Origin: Xanthomonas sp. DAR 34887
GTDB taxonomy: Bacteria; Pseudomonadota; Gammaproteobacteria; Xanthomonadales; Xanthomonadaceae
NCBI RefSeq assembly: GCF_041245805.1
Contig: NZ_CP162490.1
Span: 2,457,001-2,521,000 of the forward strand
Length of the DNA stretch: 64,000 nucleotides
Direction of reading: 5' to 3'
The notes below the pieces were generated by a model that made no database searches, was not told the DNA's origin, and was given only the letters and a program-made list of their open reading frames with translations. The translations under genes were made by a program, and so were the position numbers. Within the stretch, counting starts at the first letter, position 1, and each line of letters begins with the position of its first letter. Positions 1 through 9,300 of this stretch are shown in pieces.

Positions 1-423
1 CAGGCCTTCGGGAAAGTTGTGCGCGGTGATCGCCACCGCGGTCAGCAGGCCGACGCGCTTGACGTAGGCGCGGTTGTCGGCACGGAACAGCGGATCCTGG
101 GCATTGAGGCTTTCGTGCGGATTGGGCACCAGCCGGTCGATCACCACGATCAGCGCCACGCCGGCCAGGAACGCCAGCGTGGCATAGGCGTAGCCCAGGC
201 GCGGATCGAAGGCGTGGCTGAAGGAGGCGATCGACTTGCCGAGGATCTCGGTCAGCGACACGTACACCATCGCACCGCCGGCGAAGGCCAGGCCGAAGGC
301 GAGCAGGCGCGGATTGGGGCCTTTGGTGAACAGCACCAGCACGCTGCCCAGGCCGGTGGCCAGACCGGCGGCCAGGGTCACCGCCAGGGCGACCCAGACG
401 TTGTGCCACGGAATATCCAGCAT
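1..423 (-). CDS. zupT: Zinc transporter ZupT (ZIP family), 3' end outside the window
   Basis: The N-terminal 141 residues are present; the gene runs off the left edge. The reverse-strand translation begins MLDIPWHNVWVALAVTLAAG, has three hydrophobic segments (about residues 8-28, 38-60, 72-95) and ends with ITAHNFPEGL. HNFPEG is the conserved metal-binding motif of ZIP transporters of the ZupT/GufA type. These proteins import Zn(II), and often Fe or Mn, across the inner membrane. Full-length ZupT is usually about 260-270 residues, so roughly half is missing. The ATG at 423-421 is the first start before a gap to the neighbouring gene. Identification is strong from the motif; metal preference is inferred. 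Confidence 0.85.
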   Translation of the reverse strand, partial: MLDIPWHNVWVALAVTLAAGLATGLGSVLVLFTKGPNPRLLAFGLAFAGGAMVYVSLTEILGKSIASFSHAFDPRLGYAYATLAFLAGVALIVVIDRLVPNPHESLNAQDPLFRADNRAYVKRVGLLTAVAITAHNFPEGL

Positions 424-539
424 GCGCCAGGCGGCTCCTGTGTCGAGACGACAGATGAAAGCGGGCGCGGGGCTGGCGCAGTGTGAAGGCGGCGCCGCGC
501 CGCGGTCGGCGCTGCGTGCGCAAACGGCCGGTGGCCCGC

Positions 540-989
540 TCAGTTGGCGTGGTGCGCCTGCGCGTCGAGCGCGAAGCAGCGGTCCGGCCGCGGTTGCGGC
601 GGGTTGAAGTTGACCGGCACCTGGATGGTGCGCGGCACCGGCTTGCCCTCGCGCGTGGCGGGCTTGAAGAGCCACTCGCGCACGCGCTGCTGCGCCGAGG
701 CGTCGAGCTTGGGCTGGCCGCTGCTGCTGACCAATTGCACGTCGGTCGGCTTGCCCTGCACGCCGACCACCACACTCAATACCGCCTTGCCGCCGAGCCC
801 GGCGCAGGCCAGTTCGATCGGGTAGTCTGGCGGCGGGGTCTGTACCGCGGCGACTTCGGTCGGCGCGGCGACCACGCTCTGGGTCTGCGATTGCCCGGAC
901 TTGCCGCAGCCGCCGAGCAACAGGGCGGCGGCGACAGGCAGGCAGGCGGCGAGGAGGGAACGGCGGGAGGCGGCGGGCATGAGGGTCAT
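540..989 (-). CDS. TonB C-terminal domain lipoprotein (energy transducer TonB family)
   Basis: A 149-residue protein. The N-terminus has a short basic segment, a hydrophobic stretch and the lipobox LLLGGC, so it should be a lipoprotein. Residues about 60-135 fit a TonB_C fold (GGKAVLSVVVGVQGKPTDVQ followed by QRVREWLFKPATREGKPVP). Unlike true TonB it has no N-terminal transmembrane anchor followed by a long proline-rich linker, so it probably does not transduce energy itself. The ATG overlaps the stop codon of phhB by ATGA, so the two are translationally coupled and the longer reading frame upstream is not the gene. The family is clear; the role of this short lipoprotein form is unknown. Confidence 0.8.
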   Translation of the reverse strand: MTLMPAASRRSLLAACLPVAAALLLGGCGKSGQSQTQSVVAAPTEVAAVQTPPPDYPIELACAGLGGKAVLSVVVGVQGKPTDVQLVSSSGQPKLDASAQQRVREWLFKPATREGKPVPRTIQVPVNFNPPQPRPDRCFALDAQAHHAN

Positions 990-1327
990 TCCGGTAGGGC
1001 CGAGGCTTTGGCGGCGCAGATGAAGTCGTTTTCGCTGAGGCCGCCGACGTCGTGGGTGGAATAGCGCACCACCACGCGGTCGTAGTGCACGCCCAGGTCG
1101 GGGTGGTGGTCTTCGCGGTGGGCGATCCAGGCCAGCGCGTTCACGAACGCCAGGGTGCGGTAGTAGTCGGGGAAACGGAACGTGCGGCTGATCGCCATGC
1201 CGTTCTCGACCAGCTCCCAGCCTGGCACCTGCGGCAGCAATTCGGCCAGACGCGCCTGGGTGAGCTTGTACTCGCTGCCCTTGCAGGGCGAGCAATGGGC
1301 CTGTGCCAGCGGGATCAGATCGTTCAT
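986..1327 (-). CDS. phhB: 4a-hydroxytetrahydrobiopterin dehydratase (pterin-4a-carbinolamine dehydratase)
   Basis: 113 residues, the usual length. It dehydrates 4a-hydroxytetrahydrobiopterin during cofactor recycling for phenylalanine hydroxylase. The family signature is visible: FRFPDYYRTLAFVNALAWIA, then HREDHHPDLGVHYDRVVV with the catalytic HHPD histidines, then THDVGGLSENDFICAA at the C-terminus. The gene overlaps the TonB-C lipoprotein by four bases, giving a two-gene minus-strand operon. No phenylalanine hydroxylase gene is seen in this window. Confidence 0.95.
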   Translation of the reverse strand: MNDLIPLAQAHCSPCKGSEYKLTQARLAELLPQVPGWELVENGMAISRTFRFPDYYRTLAFVNALAWIAHREDHHPDLGVHYDRVVVRYSTHDVGGLSENDFICAAKASALPE

Positions 1328-1418
1328 TCTTGTAGCCTCTGCGGCAGGGCAGCTGAACGCGCCGCCGATTGGGAAAGTTCGCGATGAGCCGGTCGCGTGG
1401 AAGCGCTAGAATAACCGC

Positions 1419-2015
1419 ATGATCCAGATCTCCGACAACGCGCAGACCCATTTCCGCAAACTCCTCGAACGCGAGGCCGTGCCCGGCATGGGCGTGCGCC
1501 TGAGCGCGGTCGACCCCGGTACCGCACGCGCCGATGCGCGGCTGGAGTTCGCCGAACCGGCGGACCTGGCCGGCGACGAATGGGCGATCGATTGCGCCGG
1601 CTTCACCCTGTATGTGGCCGCCGACAGCGTCGGCTGGCTGGACGGCGCCGAGATCGACTACGTCACCCAGGGCACCGGCCAGCAGTTGACGATCAAGGCG
1701 CCGAAGATCAAGGGCGAGGCGCCGGGCGAGGCCGCCTCGCTGGTCGAGCGGGTGCGCTGGGTGGTCGAGAACGAGGTCAATCCGCAGCTTGCCCAGCACG
1801 GCGGCCGCGTGGCGGTACAGGAAGTGTCGGCCGAGGGCGTGGTGCTGCTGCGCTTCGGCGGCGGATGCCACGGCTGCGGCATGGCCGACGTGACCCTGAA
1901 ACAAGGCATCGAAAAGACGCTGATGGGACGGGTGCCGGGCATCACCGCCGTGCGCGACGCCACCGACCACGACAGCGGCAGCGCCCCGTACATCCCGCGC
2001 GATTCCGCGGCCTGA
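1419..2015 (+). CDS. nfuA: Fe-S biogenesis protein NfuA
   Basis: 198 residues, close to E. coli NfuA (191). The N-terminal half is a degenerate A-type domain (about 1-100, IQISDNAQTHFRKLLEREAV). The C-terminal half is a Nfu domain (about 112-190) with the cluster-binding motif GGGCHGCGMADVTLKQGIE, a CxxC pair. NfuA carries and delivers [4Fe-4S] clusters to apo-enzymes under oxidative stress or iron limitation. It is transcribed divergently from phhB; the 91-bp gap must hold both promoters. The next gene starts 16 bp downstream on the same strand. Confidence 0.95.
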   Translation: MIQISDNAQTHFRKLLEREAVPGMGVRLSAVDPGTARADARLEFAEPADLAGDEWAIDCAGFTLYVAADSVGWLDGAEIDYVTQGTGQQLTIKAPKIKGEAPGEAASLVERVRWVVENEVNPQLAQHGGRVAVQEVSAEGVVLLRFGGGCHGCGMADVTLKQGIEKTLMGRVPGITAVRDATDHDSGSAPYIPRDSAA

Positions 2016-2031
2016 TTCCTCCGCCACGCCG

Positions 2032-3735
2032 GTGACGCGCGCCGCCGACATCCTCGCCGCGCTGTTGGCGCGCTCGCCGCGCAAGCTGCTGCGCGATCGC
2101 CGCACCGGCCTGCCGTACGGCTGGGCGCACTGGATCTCCTCGCAGCCGGCCAGGCCGCGCCCGTTCGTCGCTTCCGAGTTGATAGCGGCGCTGCCGCAGC
2201 CGGCACCGGCGCCGACCGCGCGCCTGCCGGCACTGAGTCCGTGGCAGGCGTTTCGCCGCCTGTGGTGGCAGCACTGGGATCCGGCCCCGTACGACCAGCG
2301 CTGGTGGCGGCGGATCGCGGCGCTGGTCAGCCTGGCCTTGCATCTGTTGTTCGCGCTGTTCCTGCTGTGGGTCGCCTTCGTGCGCCTGCTGCCGCCGCGT
2401 CCGGACGCGAGCGAGGCCGGGCGCGTGCAAGTGGAATTCGTCGGCCGCGGTACCCCGGCCGAGACCGGTGGCGGCGCCGCCGAGCAGGATCCAGCGGCCG
2501 CAGCCACCGCGCAGCAGGCCGCAGCGGCAAATGCGCAGCGGGCCGCTGCGACGACTGCTGCCACCCCGCCCAAGACCGCAGCGGCGGCGCCTGCCGCTTC
2601 CGCCACGCCGGCGGCGAGCGCTGCGCAGGCCGTGACCAGTCCACCGCCGCCGCCCCCGGATCAGCCGCTGCAGGTCACCGAGACCGCCCAGCCGAGCAGC
2701 GATTTCGTGCTGCCGCCGCCCAGCATGCGCGAACCGACGCTGACCGTGCGCGAGATCGCGCCGCCGAGCGTGCAGGTGCCCGAGCGCGAAGTCGAAGTGG
2801 TCACCGAGGTGCCGCGCGTGGCGCAGATCCAGCCGCGCGAGCTGCCGGTGCCGCGCCCGTCCGAGCCACAGGTGCAGATACGCGAGCGCGAAGTGCCCGA
2901 ACCGCTGCCGCAGGTGCAGGTGCAGATGCCGCAGATCCGCACGCGTGATCCCGCACCGGCGCTGCGTACGCCGGCGGCGCCGCAGGTGCGACAGATCGAG
3001 CTGCCGACGCCGGCCACTGCGGCGACGCCGACGCCCACCGCAGCGGTTCAGCCCGAGGCGACGGCCAGTGCACCGGCGGCCGGCGCGGCCTCGGCGCAGA
3101 CGGCGGCCCCGACCGGTACCGTGGCGCAAGGCAAGACCGAGACGCGAACGCCGGCTGGCAGCGGTGCCGCGCCGCCTGGAAGCCAGGCGACTGCGCCGGG
3201 CAGCGGTCCGGCCGCGGTCGCGCACGACGGCGGCTGGGCGACGCCGCAGCGCGGCGACGACTGGGGGGCAGCGTCGCGCAACCGCGCCGGCGACGCGGGT
3301 GCCGGCGCCAGCCAGCGCAACGGCATGTTCAACGGCGATGGCAGCGTGCGCGTGCCTGGCGGCGAAGGGCAGGGCAAGGCACCGCCGCGCGGTGCGCCCG
3401 GCAGCGAGACCGACAGCTGGTCGCGCGACCAGATCGCCAATGCCGGGCAGTGGCTCAAGCGTCCGCCGTACGACTACACGCCGACCTCGTTCGACAAGTA
3501 TTGGTTGCCGAACGCGACGCTGCTGGAAGAGTGGGTGCGGCGCGGCATCAAGACCGTCAACATCCCGATTCCCGGCACCACCAGCAGCATTTCCTGCGTG
3601 GTCTCGATCCTGCAGCTGGGCGGCGGCTGCGGCATCACCGATCCGAACCTCAACGATCAGCCCGCCGGCGCGCGGCCGCCACCGGCGGTACCGTTCAAGC
3701 CGGGCCTGCAGGAAGACAACGGCAGCGTAAAGTAG
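2032..3735 (+). CDS. Pro/Ala-rich single-pass membrane protein ('transmembrane repetitive protein')
   Basis: 567 residues from a GTG start 16 bp after nfuA. About 100 N-terminal residues are cytoplasmic and W/R-rich. One transmembrane helix follows (about 97-122, ALVSLALHLLFALFLLWVAF). Then comes a very long low-complexity periplasmic region rich in Ala, Pro, Gln and Thr (about 140-400), with repeated REVEV/REVPEP and PQVQVQ-like units. The folded C-terminal region (about 470-535) contains YDYTPTSFDKYWLPNATLLE and two cysteines (ISCVVS, GGGCGITDP). The layout recalls TonB, but no TonB_C signature (YPxxA) is seen. I recall the descriptive name from Xanthomonas annotations. The function is not known; a link to NfuA rests only on position. 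Confidence 0.75.
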   Translation: MTRAADILAALLARSPRKLLRDRRTGLPYGWAHWISSQPARPRPFVASELIAALPQPAPAPTARLPALSPWQAFRRLWWQHWDPAPYDQRWWRRIAALVSLALHLLFALFLLWVAFVRLLPPRPDASEAGRVQVEFVGRGTPAETGGGAAEQDPAAAATAQQAAAANAQRAAATTAATPPKTAAAAPAASATPAASAAQAVTSPPPPPPDQPLQVTETAQPSSDFVLPPPSMREPTLTVREIAPPSVQVPEREVEVVTEVPRVAQIQPRELPVPRPSEPQVQIREREVPEPLPQVQVQMPQIRTRDPAPALRTPAAPQVRQIELPTPATAATPTPTAAVQPEATASAPAAGAASAQTAAPTGTVAQGKTETRTPAGSGAAPPGSQATAPGSGPAAVAHDGGWATPQRGDDWGAASRNRAGDAGAGASQRNGMFNGDGSVRVPGGEGQGKAPPRGAPGSETDSWSRDQIANAGQWLKRPPYDYTPTSFDKYWLPNATLLEEWVRRGIKTVNIPIPGTTSSISCVVSILQLGGGCGITDPNLNDQPAGARPPPAVPFKPGLQEDNGSVK

Positions 3736-4106
3736 GCGCGGAACCGCACACATTTGCGCGGTGGCTCCAGCCAGCGGCAATTGCCGCATGCATGCGGCAG
3801 CAATCCGCCGGCATGCCGACGCCTGCAACTGCAGGTGCGGCCATTCTGCAGTTAGGCTTTTCAGCGCAGCAGAAGCTATCGGTAACGCGACAGATTGCCG
3901 AAACCGGCGTAACGCCGCATTGCGCTCGCCGCGTCTAGAGAAGGAAGACTCGCTGCCGACACGCGGCAGATCGTGCTCAGCCCAATGGGCGTACAGCGCT
4001 TCTCGGCAGGCCGGCACGAAGCTCGCCATCTGACGCCGGCGATTCCACGTTTGCCGCACCGACCAGCGGCGAGAACCGACGCCGGCGAGACGCCGGCGCC
4101 TCGCGG
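3736..4106. other. 371-bp non-coding gap between convergent genes, with palindromes
   Basis: No convincing gene. It holds a perfect 18-bp palindrome at 3782-3799 (TGCCGCATGCATGCGGCA), a smaller one at 3822-3835 (CCTGCA-AC-TGCAGG), and the inverted repeat GCCGGCG-AGA-CGCCGGC at 4081-4097. The last lies ten bases beyond the stop of the minus-strand cytochrome and could end its transcript, although no T-run follows. Base composition is less GC-rich than the flanking genes. Confidence 0.6.
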
Positions 4107-4568
4107 TCACTTCAGGCCGTGCAGATCGTGCAGCTGAGTGGCGCGCGATCCGAAATACGCCGCCAGGTCGGCGATGTCCTGGTCGCTGAGCGGCGCCGCC
4201 TGCGGGGTCATCAGCGGGTGCTGGCGGTCGCCGGCGCGGTACGCCTGCAAGGCGTGCGCGACATAGTCGCCGTACTGGCCGCCCAGCTTGGGATAGCTCG
4301 GGTCGATCGGCGCGTTGCCGTCGGCGCCGTGGCAGTCGATGCAACTCTGCCCGGTGGCCTTGCCCTTGGCAAGGGCCAGTTTCTCGCCGGCGGCGGCACG
4401 GCCGCTGGGCAGGCCGGCGGACGAGCCGGACCCATGCTCGCCGCTGGCGTGGCCGGGATCGCCGGCGGACTGGCTGGTGGATTCCACCTGCGATTGCGAA
4501 CACGCCCCCAGGCACAGGGCAGCAAGCAGGACGATGGCGGGACGCAATGCGTGCGCGGCTTTCGGCAT
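4107..4568 (-). CDS. Monohaem cytochrome c lipoprotein
   Basis: 153 residues. The signal peptide ends in the lipobox CLGACS, so the protein is likely membrane-anchored in the periplasm. A Ser/Gly/His-rich linker (about 25-60) precedes a class I cytochrome c domain with the haem motif CIDCH and the C-terminal helix typical of c4/c553-like proteins (LSDQDIADLAAYF); the distal Met is probably in HPLMTPQ. It should shuttle electrons in respiration. The gene lies 7 bp downstream of a second cytochrome gene of the same type, which suggests an operon and an old duplication. Confidence 0.9.
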   Translation of the reverse strand: MPKAAHALRPAIVLLAALCLGACSQSQVESTSQSAGDPGHASGEHGSGSSAGLPSGRAAAGEKLALAKGKATGQSCIDCHGADGNAPIDPSYPKLGGQYGDYVAHALQAYRAGDRQHPLMTPQAAPLSDQDIADLAAYFGSRATQLHDLHGLK

Positions 4569-4575
4569 GGGATGG

Positions 4576-4965
4576 CTACTTGAGGGTGGTCAGGTAAGCG
4601 GCGATGTCGGCGATATCCTGGTCGGAGAAGCTCTCCGCCTGGGCCTGCATGGTCGGATGCTTGCGCTTGCCGAGCCGGTATTCGGTCAGCGCCTGGGTCA
4701 GGTACTGCGCCGACTGGCCGCCAATCTTGGGAACGCGGTAGCTCGGGTAGGCATTCTTGTAGCCGGTGATGCCGTGGCAGCCCTGGCAGGTATAGGTCAG
4801 CACTCTGCCGTTGTCGGCATGGCCCACGGCGGCAGCGGGCGCGGCCGGTGCGGCGGCTGGGGCAGGGGCGGCGGGCGCCGGCGCGGTCTGCGCCACGGCC
4901 GGGACGACCCCGAGAGAAACGAGTACGGCCAAAGCAAAACAAGCGGCTAGCGGCTGCGTGCGCAT
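4576..4965 (-). CDS. Periplasmic monohaem cytochrome c (c4/c553-like)
   Basis: 129 residues from the ATG at 4965-4963. A cleavable signal peptide (MRTQPLAACFALAVLVSLGV, cut near AVAQ) is followed by an Ala/Pro linker and a cytochrome c domain. The haem-binding motif is CQGCH, the likely axial Met lies in HPTMQAQ, and the C-terminal helix SFSDQDIADIAAYL matches the downstream cytochrome. It is soluble, unlike its lipoprotein partner. The longer frame upstream enters an AT-richer leader that looks non-coding. The partner terminal oxidase is not in the window. Confidence 0.9.
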   Translation of the reverse strand: MRTQPLAACFALAVLVSLGVVPAVAQTAPAPAAPAPAAAPAAPAAAVGHADNGRVLTYTCQGCHGITGYKNAYPSYRVPKIGGQSAQYLTQALTEYRLGKRKHPTMQAQAESFSDQDIADIAAYLTTLK

Positions 4966-5195
4966 GGTTTCGTGGTCCGGAGGACGGGACTGGGAGTTCC
5001 GGCGTGGGGGAACACGGAACGACCCGAGTATAGCCTGGCCTTTCGCGGCTCCGAAACAGGCCGTCGAGATCCTCCATGCACGCGGCATGCGATGGGCCAT
5101 GACCTGCACCATGACCTTTGGCTCATTCACCTTGGCGTCAGCAGGTGATCTACTTACCTACAACACCATTCACGCCATCCACCAGGGACACGACG

Positions 5196-6320
5196 ATGAC
5201 GCGATATTCCACGCGCCGACGCACCGCCAGCTGCGCCGCCGCGCTGTTGATCACCTCCACATTGCTGCTCGGTGGCTGCAAGCCGGCCGCCGGCGATGCG
5301 CAGGCCAAGGCCAAGGAAGCCGAGAAAGCGCCCGACGCGGTGCCGGTCGAGGTGGCCAAGGCCAGCCGGCGCGCCGTGGCGGCCAGTTACAGCGGCACCG
5401 CGGCGCTGGAGGCGCGCGCCGAATCGCAGGTGGTGGCCAAGACCTCCGGCGTGGCGCTGGCGGTGCTGGCCGAGGAGGGCCAGCAGGTGCGCGCCGGGCA
5501 GCCGCTGGTGCGGCTGGATCCGGACCGCGCGCGGCTGGCGGTGGCGCAGAGCGAGGCGCAGCTGCGCAAGCTGGAGAACAACTATCGGCGCTCGGAGCAG
5601 TTGGTCGGCCAGCAACTGGTCAGTGCCGCCGATGTCGACCAGATTAAGTACGACCTGGCCAACGTGCGCGCGCAGCATCAGCTGGCGTCGCTGGAACTGT
5701 CCTACGCCACGGTGGTCGCGCCGATCTCCGGAGTGATCGCATCGCGTTCGATCAAGACCGGCAACTTCGTGCAGATCAACACGCCGATCTTCCGCATCGT
5801 CGACGACTCGCGCCTGGAAGCCACGCTCAACGTGCCCGAGCGCGAGCTGGCCACGCTCAAGGCCGGGCAGCCGGTGACGCTGCAGGCCGATGCGCTGCCG
5901 GGCAAGCAGTACCAGGGCAAGGTCGATCGCATCGCGCCGGTGGTGGATTCGGGCAGCGGCACGTTCCGCGTGGTGTGCGCGTTCGAGGAAGGCGCCGAAG
6001 CCTTGCAGCCGGGCATGTTCGGGCGCATCCGCATCGACTACGACCAGCGCGCCGATGCGCTGGTGGTGCCGCGCCTGGCGCTGCTCGACGACGGCGATCC
6101 GGCGGTGTTCCGGGTCAGCGCCGGCAAGGTGACCCGGGTGCCGGTGAAGCTGGGCTATTCCGAAGGCCCGTGGGTGGAGATTCGCGACGGCCTGCAGCCC
6201 GGCGACCAGGTGGTCACCGCCGGCAAGGTCGCCCTGCGCGACGGCAGCCGCGTGCAGGTGATCGCGCCGCAGCGCGAGGTCGCCGAGGTCGGCGGCGGCG
6301 CCGCGGTCGGAGCGCACTGA
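5196..6320 (+). CDS. RND efflux periplasmic adaptor subunit (membrane fusion lipoprotein)
   Basis: 374 residues. The ATG at 5196 follows AGGGA by eight bases; the upstream in-frame ATG at 5118 lacks such a site. The N-terminus has a signal with lipobox LLGGCK. Next come a beta-barrel/lipoyl half (AQVVAKTSGVALAVLAEEGQ), a short alpha-hairpin with LRKLENNYRRSEQLVGQQLV, the second lipoyl half ending SYATVVAPISGVIASRS, and a membrane-proximal domain to the C-terminus. It should bridge an inner-membrane RND pump to an outer-membrane channel. Its stop overlaps the start of the first permease by one base (TGATG), so the three genes form one operon. Confidence 0.93.
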   Translation: MTRYSTRRRTASCAAALLITSTLLLGGCKPAAGDAQAKAKEAEKAPDAVPVEVAKASRRAVAASYSGTAALEARAESQVVAKTSGVALAVLAEEGQQVRAGQPLVRLDPDRARLAVAQSEAQLRKLENNYRRSEQLVGQQLVSAADVDQIKYDLANVRAQHQLASLELSYATVVAPISGVIASRSIKTGNFVQINTPIFRIVDDSRLEATLNVPERELATLKAGQPVTLQADALPGKQYQGKVDRIAPVVDSGSGTFRVVCAFEEGAEALQPGMFGRIRIDYDQRADALVVPRLALLDDGDPAVFRVSAGKVTRVPVKLGYSEGPWVEIRDGLQPGDQVVTAGKVALRDGSRVQVIAPQREVAEVGGGAAVGAH

Positions 6321-9300
6321 TGACCAGCGCAGGTTCCGATCACGGCAGCGATCCGCACGAACACTCGCCGCCTGGCGTCCGCGGCGGCGGGCTGGTCGAA
6401 TTCGCCACGCGCCGCCGCGTCACCATCGCGATGGCCACGGTGACGCTGCTGCTGTTCGGCGTGATCGCGCTGAACAGCCTCAAGGTCAACCTGCTGCCCG
6501 ACCTGAGCTACCCGACCCTGACCGTGCGCACCGAATACACCGGCGCGGCGCCCTCGGAGATCGAGACGCTGGTGACCGAGCCGGTCGAGGAAGCGGTCGG
6601 CGTGGTCAAGAACCTGCGCAAGCTCAAGTCGGTGTCGCGCACCGGGCAGAGCGACGTGGTGCTGGAGTTCGCCTGGGGCACCAACATGGACCAGGCCAGC
6701 CTGGAAGTGCGCGACAAGATGGAGGCGCTGGAGCTGCCGCTGGAAGCCAAGGCGCCGGTGCTGCTGCGCTTCAATCCCTCCACCGAACCGATCATGCGCC
6801 TGGTGCTGGCGAGCAAGGCGACGCCGGCCAGCGACGCCGATGCGGTGCGCGCGTTGACCCAGTTGCGCCGCTACGCCGACGAGGACCTGAAGAAGAAGCT
6901 GGAGCCGGTGGCCGGCGTGGCCGCGGTCAAGGTCGGCGGCGGGCTGGAAGACGAGATCCAGGTCGATATCGACCAGCAGCGGCTGGCGCAGCTGAGCCTG
7001 CCGATCGACAACGTCATCACCCGGCTCAAGGAAGAGAACATCAACATCTCCGGCGGGCGCCTGGAACAGGGCTCGCAGCGCTACCTGGTGCGCACGGTCA
7101 ACCAGTTCGCCGACCTGGACGAGATCCGCAACCTGTTGCTGACCACCCAGGGCGCGGGCAGCAGTGCCGCCGATTCGGCGTTGCAGCAGATGTACGCGAT
7201 CGCCGCCTCGACCGGTTCGGAAGCGGCGCTGGCCGCGGCCTCGGCCGCGCAGAGCGCCTCGTCCAGTTCCACCACCACCATCGCCAATGGCATGCCGGTG
7301 CGGCTGAAGGACGTGGCCGAGGTGCGGCAGGGCTACAAGGAGCGCGAGGCGATCATCCGCCTGGGCGGCAAGGAAGCGGTGGAGCTGGCGATCTACAAGG
7401 AAGGCGACGCCAACACCGTGTCCACCGCGGCGGCGCTGCGCAAGCGCCTGGAGCAGCTGAAGACGCAGATCCCGCCGGACGTGGAACTGACCACGCTGGA
7501 AGACCAGTCGCGCTTCATCGAGCACGCCATCGGCGACGTCAAGAAGGACGCGGTGATCGGTGGCCTGCTGGCGATCCTGATCATCTTCCTGTTCCTGCGC
7601 GACGGCTGGAGCACGTTCGTGATCAGCCTGTCGCTGCCGGTGTCGATCGTGGCCACGTTCTTCTTCATGGGCCAGCTGGGCTTGAGCTTGAACGTGATGT
7701 CGCTGGGCGGCCTGGCGCTGGCCACCGGCCTGGTGGTGGACGATTCGATCGTGGTGCTGGAGAGCATCGCCAAGGCGCGCGAGCGCGGCCTGAGCATCCT
7801 CGATGCGGCGATCGCCGGCACCCGCGAAGTCAGCATGGCGGTGGTGGCCTCGACCCTGACCACGATCGCGGTGTTCCTGCCGCTGGTGTTCGTCGAGGGC
7901 GTGGCCGGGCAGCTGTTCCGCGACCAGGCCCTGACCGTGGCGATCGCCATCGCGATCTCGCTGGTGGTGTCGATGACCCTGATCCCGATGCTCAGTTCGC
8001 TGAAGGGACGCCCACCGCTGGCCTTCCCGCCCGAACCGGAGCAGCCGCACTGGCAGCCGCAGCGCGGCTGGCTCAAGCCGGTGGCCTGGGGCCGGCGCGG
8101 TGCCGCCGCGGCGGTGCGCGGCGGCTTCTTCGGCGCGGCGTGGCTGGTGGTGCGGCTGTGGCGCGGCGGCGTGGCGGTGGTCGCGCCGGTGATGCGCAAG
8201 GCTAGCGACCTGGCGATGGCGCCGTACGCGCGCGCCGAACGCGGCTATCTGCGGCTGCTGCCGGGTGCGTTGGCACGACCGTGGCTGGTGCTGGGCCTGG
8301 CGGCGCTGGCGTTCGCGGCGACGCTGGCGGTGCTGCCGATGCTCGGTGCCGACCTGATCCCGCAATTGGCCCAGGACCGCTTCGAGATGACGGTGAAACT
8401 GCCGGCCGGCACGCCGTTGCGGCAGACCGATGCGCTGGTGCGCGAACTGCAGGAAACCCACGGCAAGGACGCCGGCGTGCAGGCGCTGTATGGCGTCAGC
8501 GGCAGCGGCACCCGGCTCGATGCCAGCCCCACCGAAAGCGGCGAGAATATCGGCAAGCTGACCATCGCCATGGCCGGCGGCGGCAGCGCGCAGTTCGAGG
8601 CGCAGCAGAGCGAGCGCATGCGCGCGACGATGCGCCAGCATCCGGGCGTGCAGGTCGGTTTCAGCCGCCCGGAGCTGTTCAGTTTCTCCACGCCGCTGGA
8701 AATCGAGCTGCGCGGGCAGGATCTGGAGACCATCCAGCACGCCGGGCAGAAGCTGACCGCGATGCTGCGCGGCAACGGCCACTATGCCGACGTGAAATCG
8801 ACGGTGGAAGAAGGCTTCCCGGAAATCCAGATCCGTTTCGACCAGGAGCGTGCCGGTGCGCTGGGCCTGACCACGCGGCAGATCGCCGACGTGGTGGTGA
8901 AGAAGGTGCGTGGCGATGTGGCCACCCGCTACAGCTTCCGCGACCGCAAGATCGACGTGCTGGTGCGCGCGCAGCAGAGCGATCGCGCCAGCGTCGACAG
9001 CATCCGCCGGTTGATCGTCAATCCGGGCAGCAGCAAGCCGGTGACGCTGGACGCGGTCGCCGACGTGGTCGCCACCACCGGTCCCAGCGAGATCCACCGC
9101 GCCGACCAGATCCGCGTGGCGATCGTGTCGGCCAACCTGCGCGACATCGACCTGGGCGGCGCGGTGCGCGAGGTGCAGGACATGGTCGCGCGCGAGCCGC
9201 TCGGCGCCGGCGTCGGCATGCACATCGGCGGGCAAGGCGAGGAACTGGCGCAGTCGGCCAAGTCGCTGCTGTTCGCGTTCGGCCTGGCGATCTTCCTGGT

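Noticed and set aside
2032..3735. Annotation as TonB
   Set aside because: It lacks the TonB C-terminal signature and is about twice the usual length, despite the single helix and proline-rich region.
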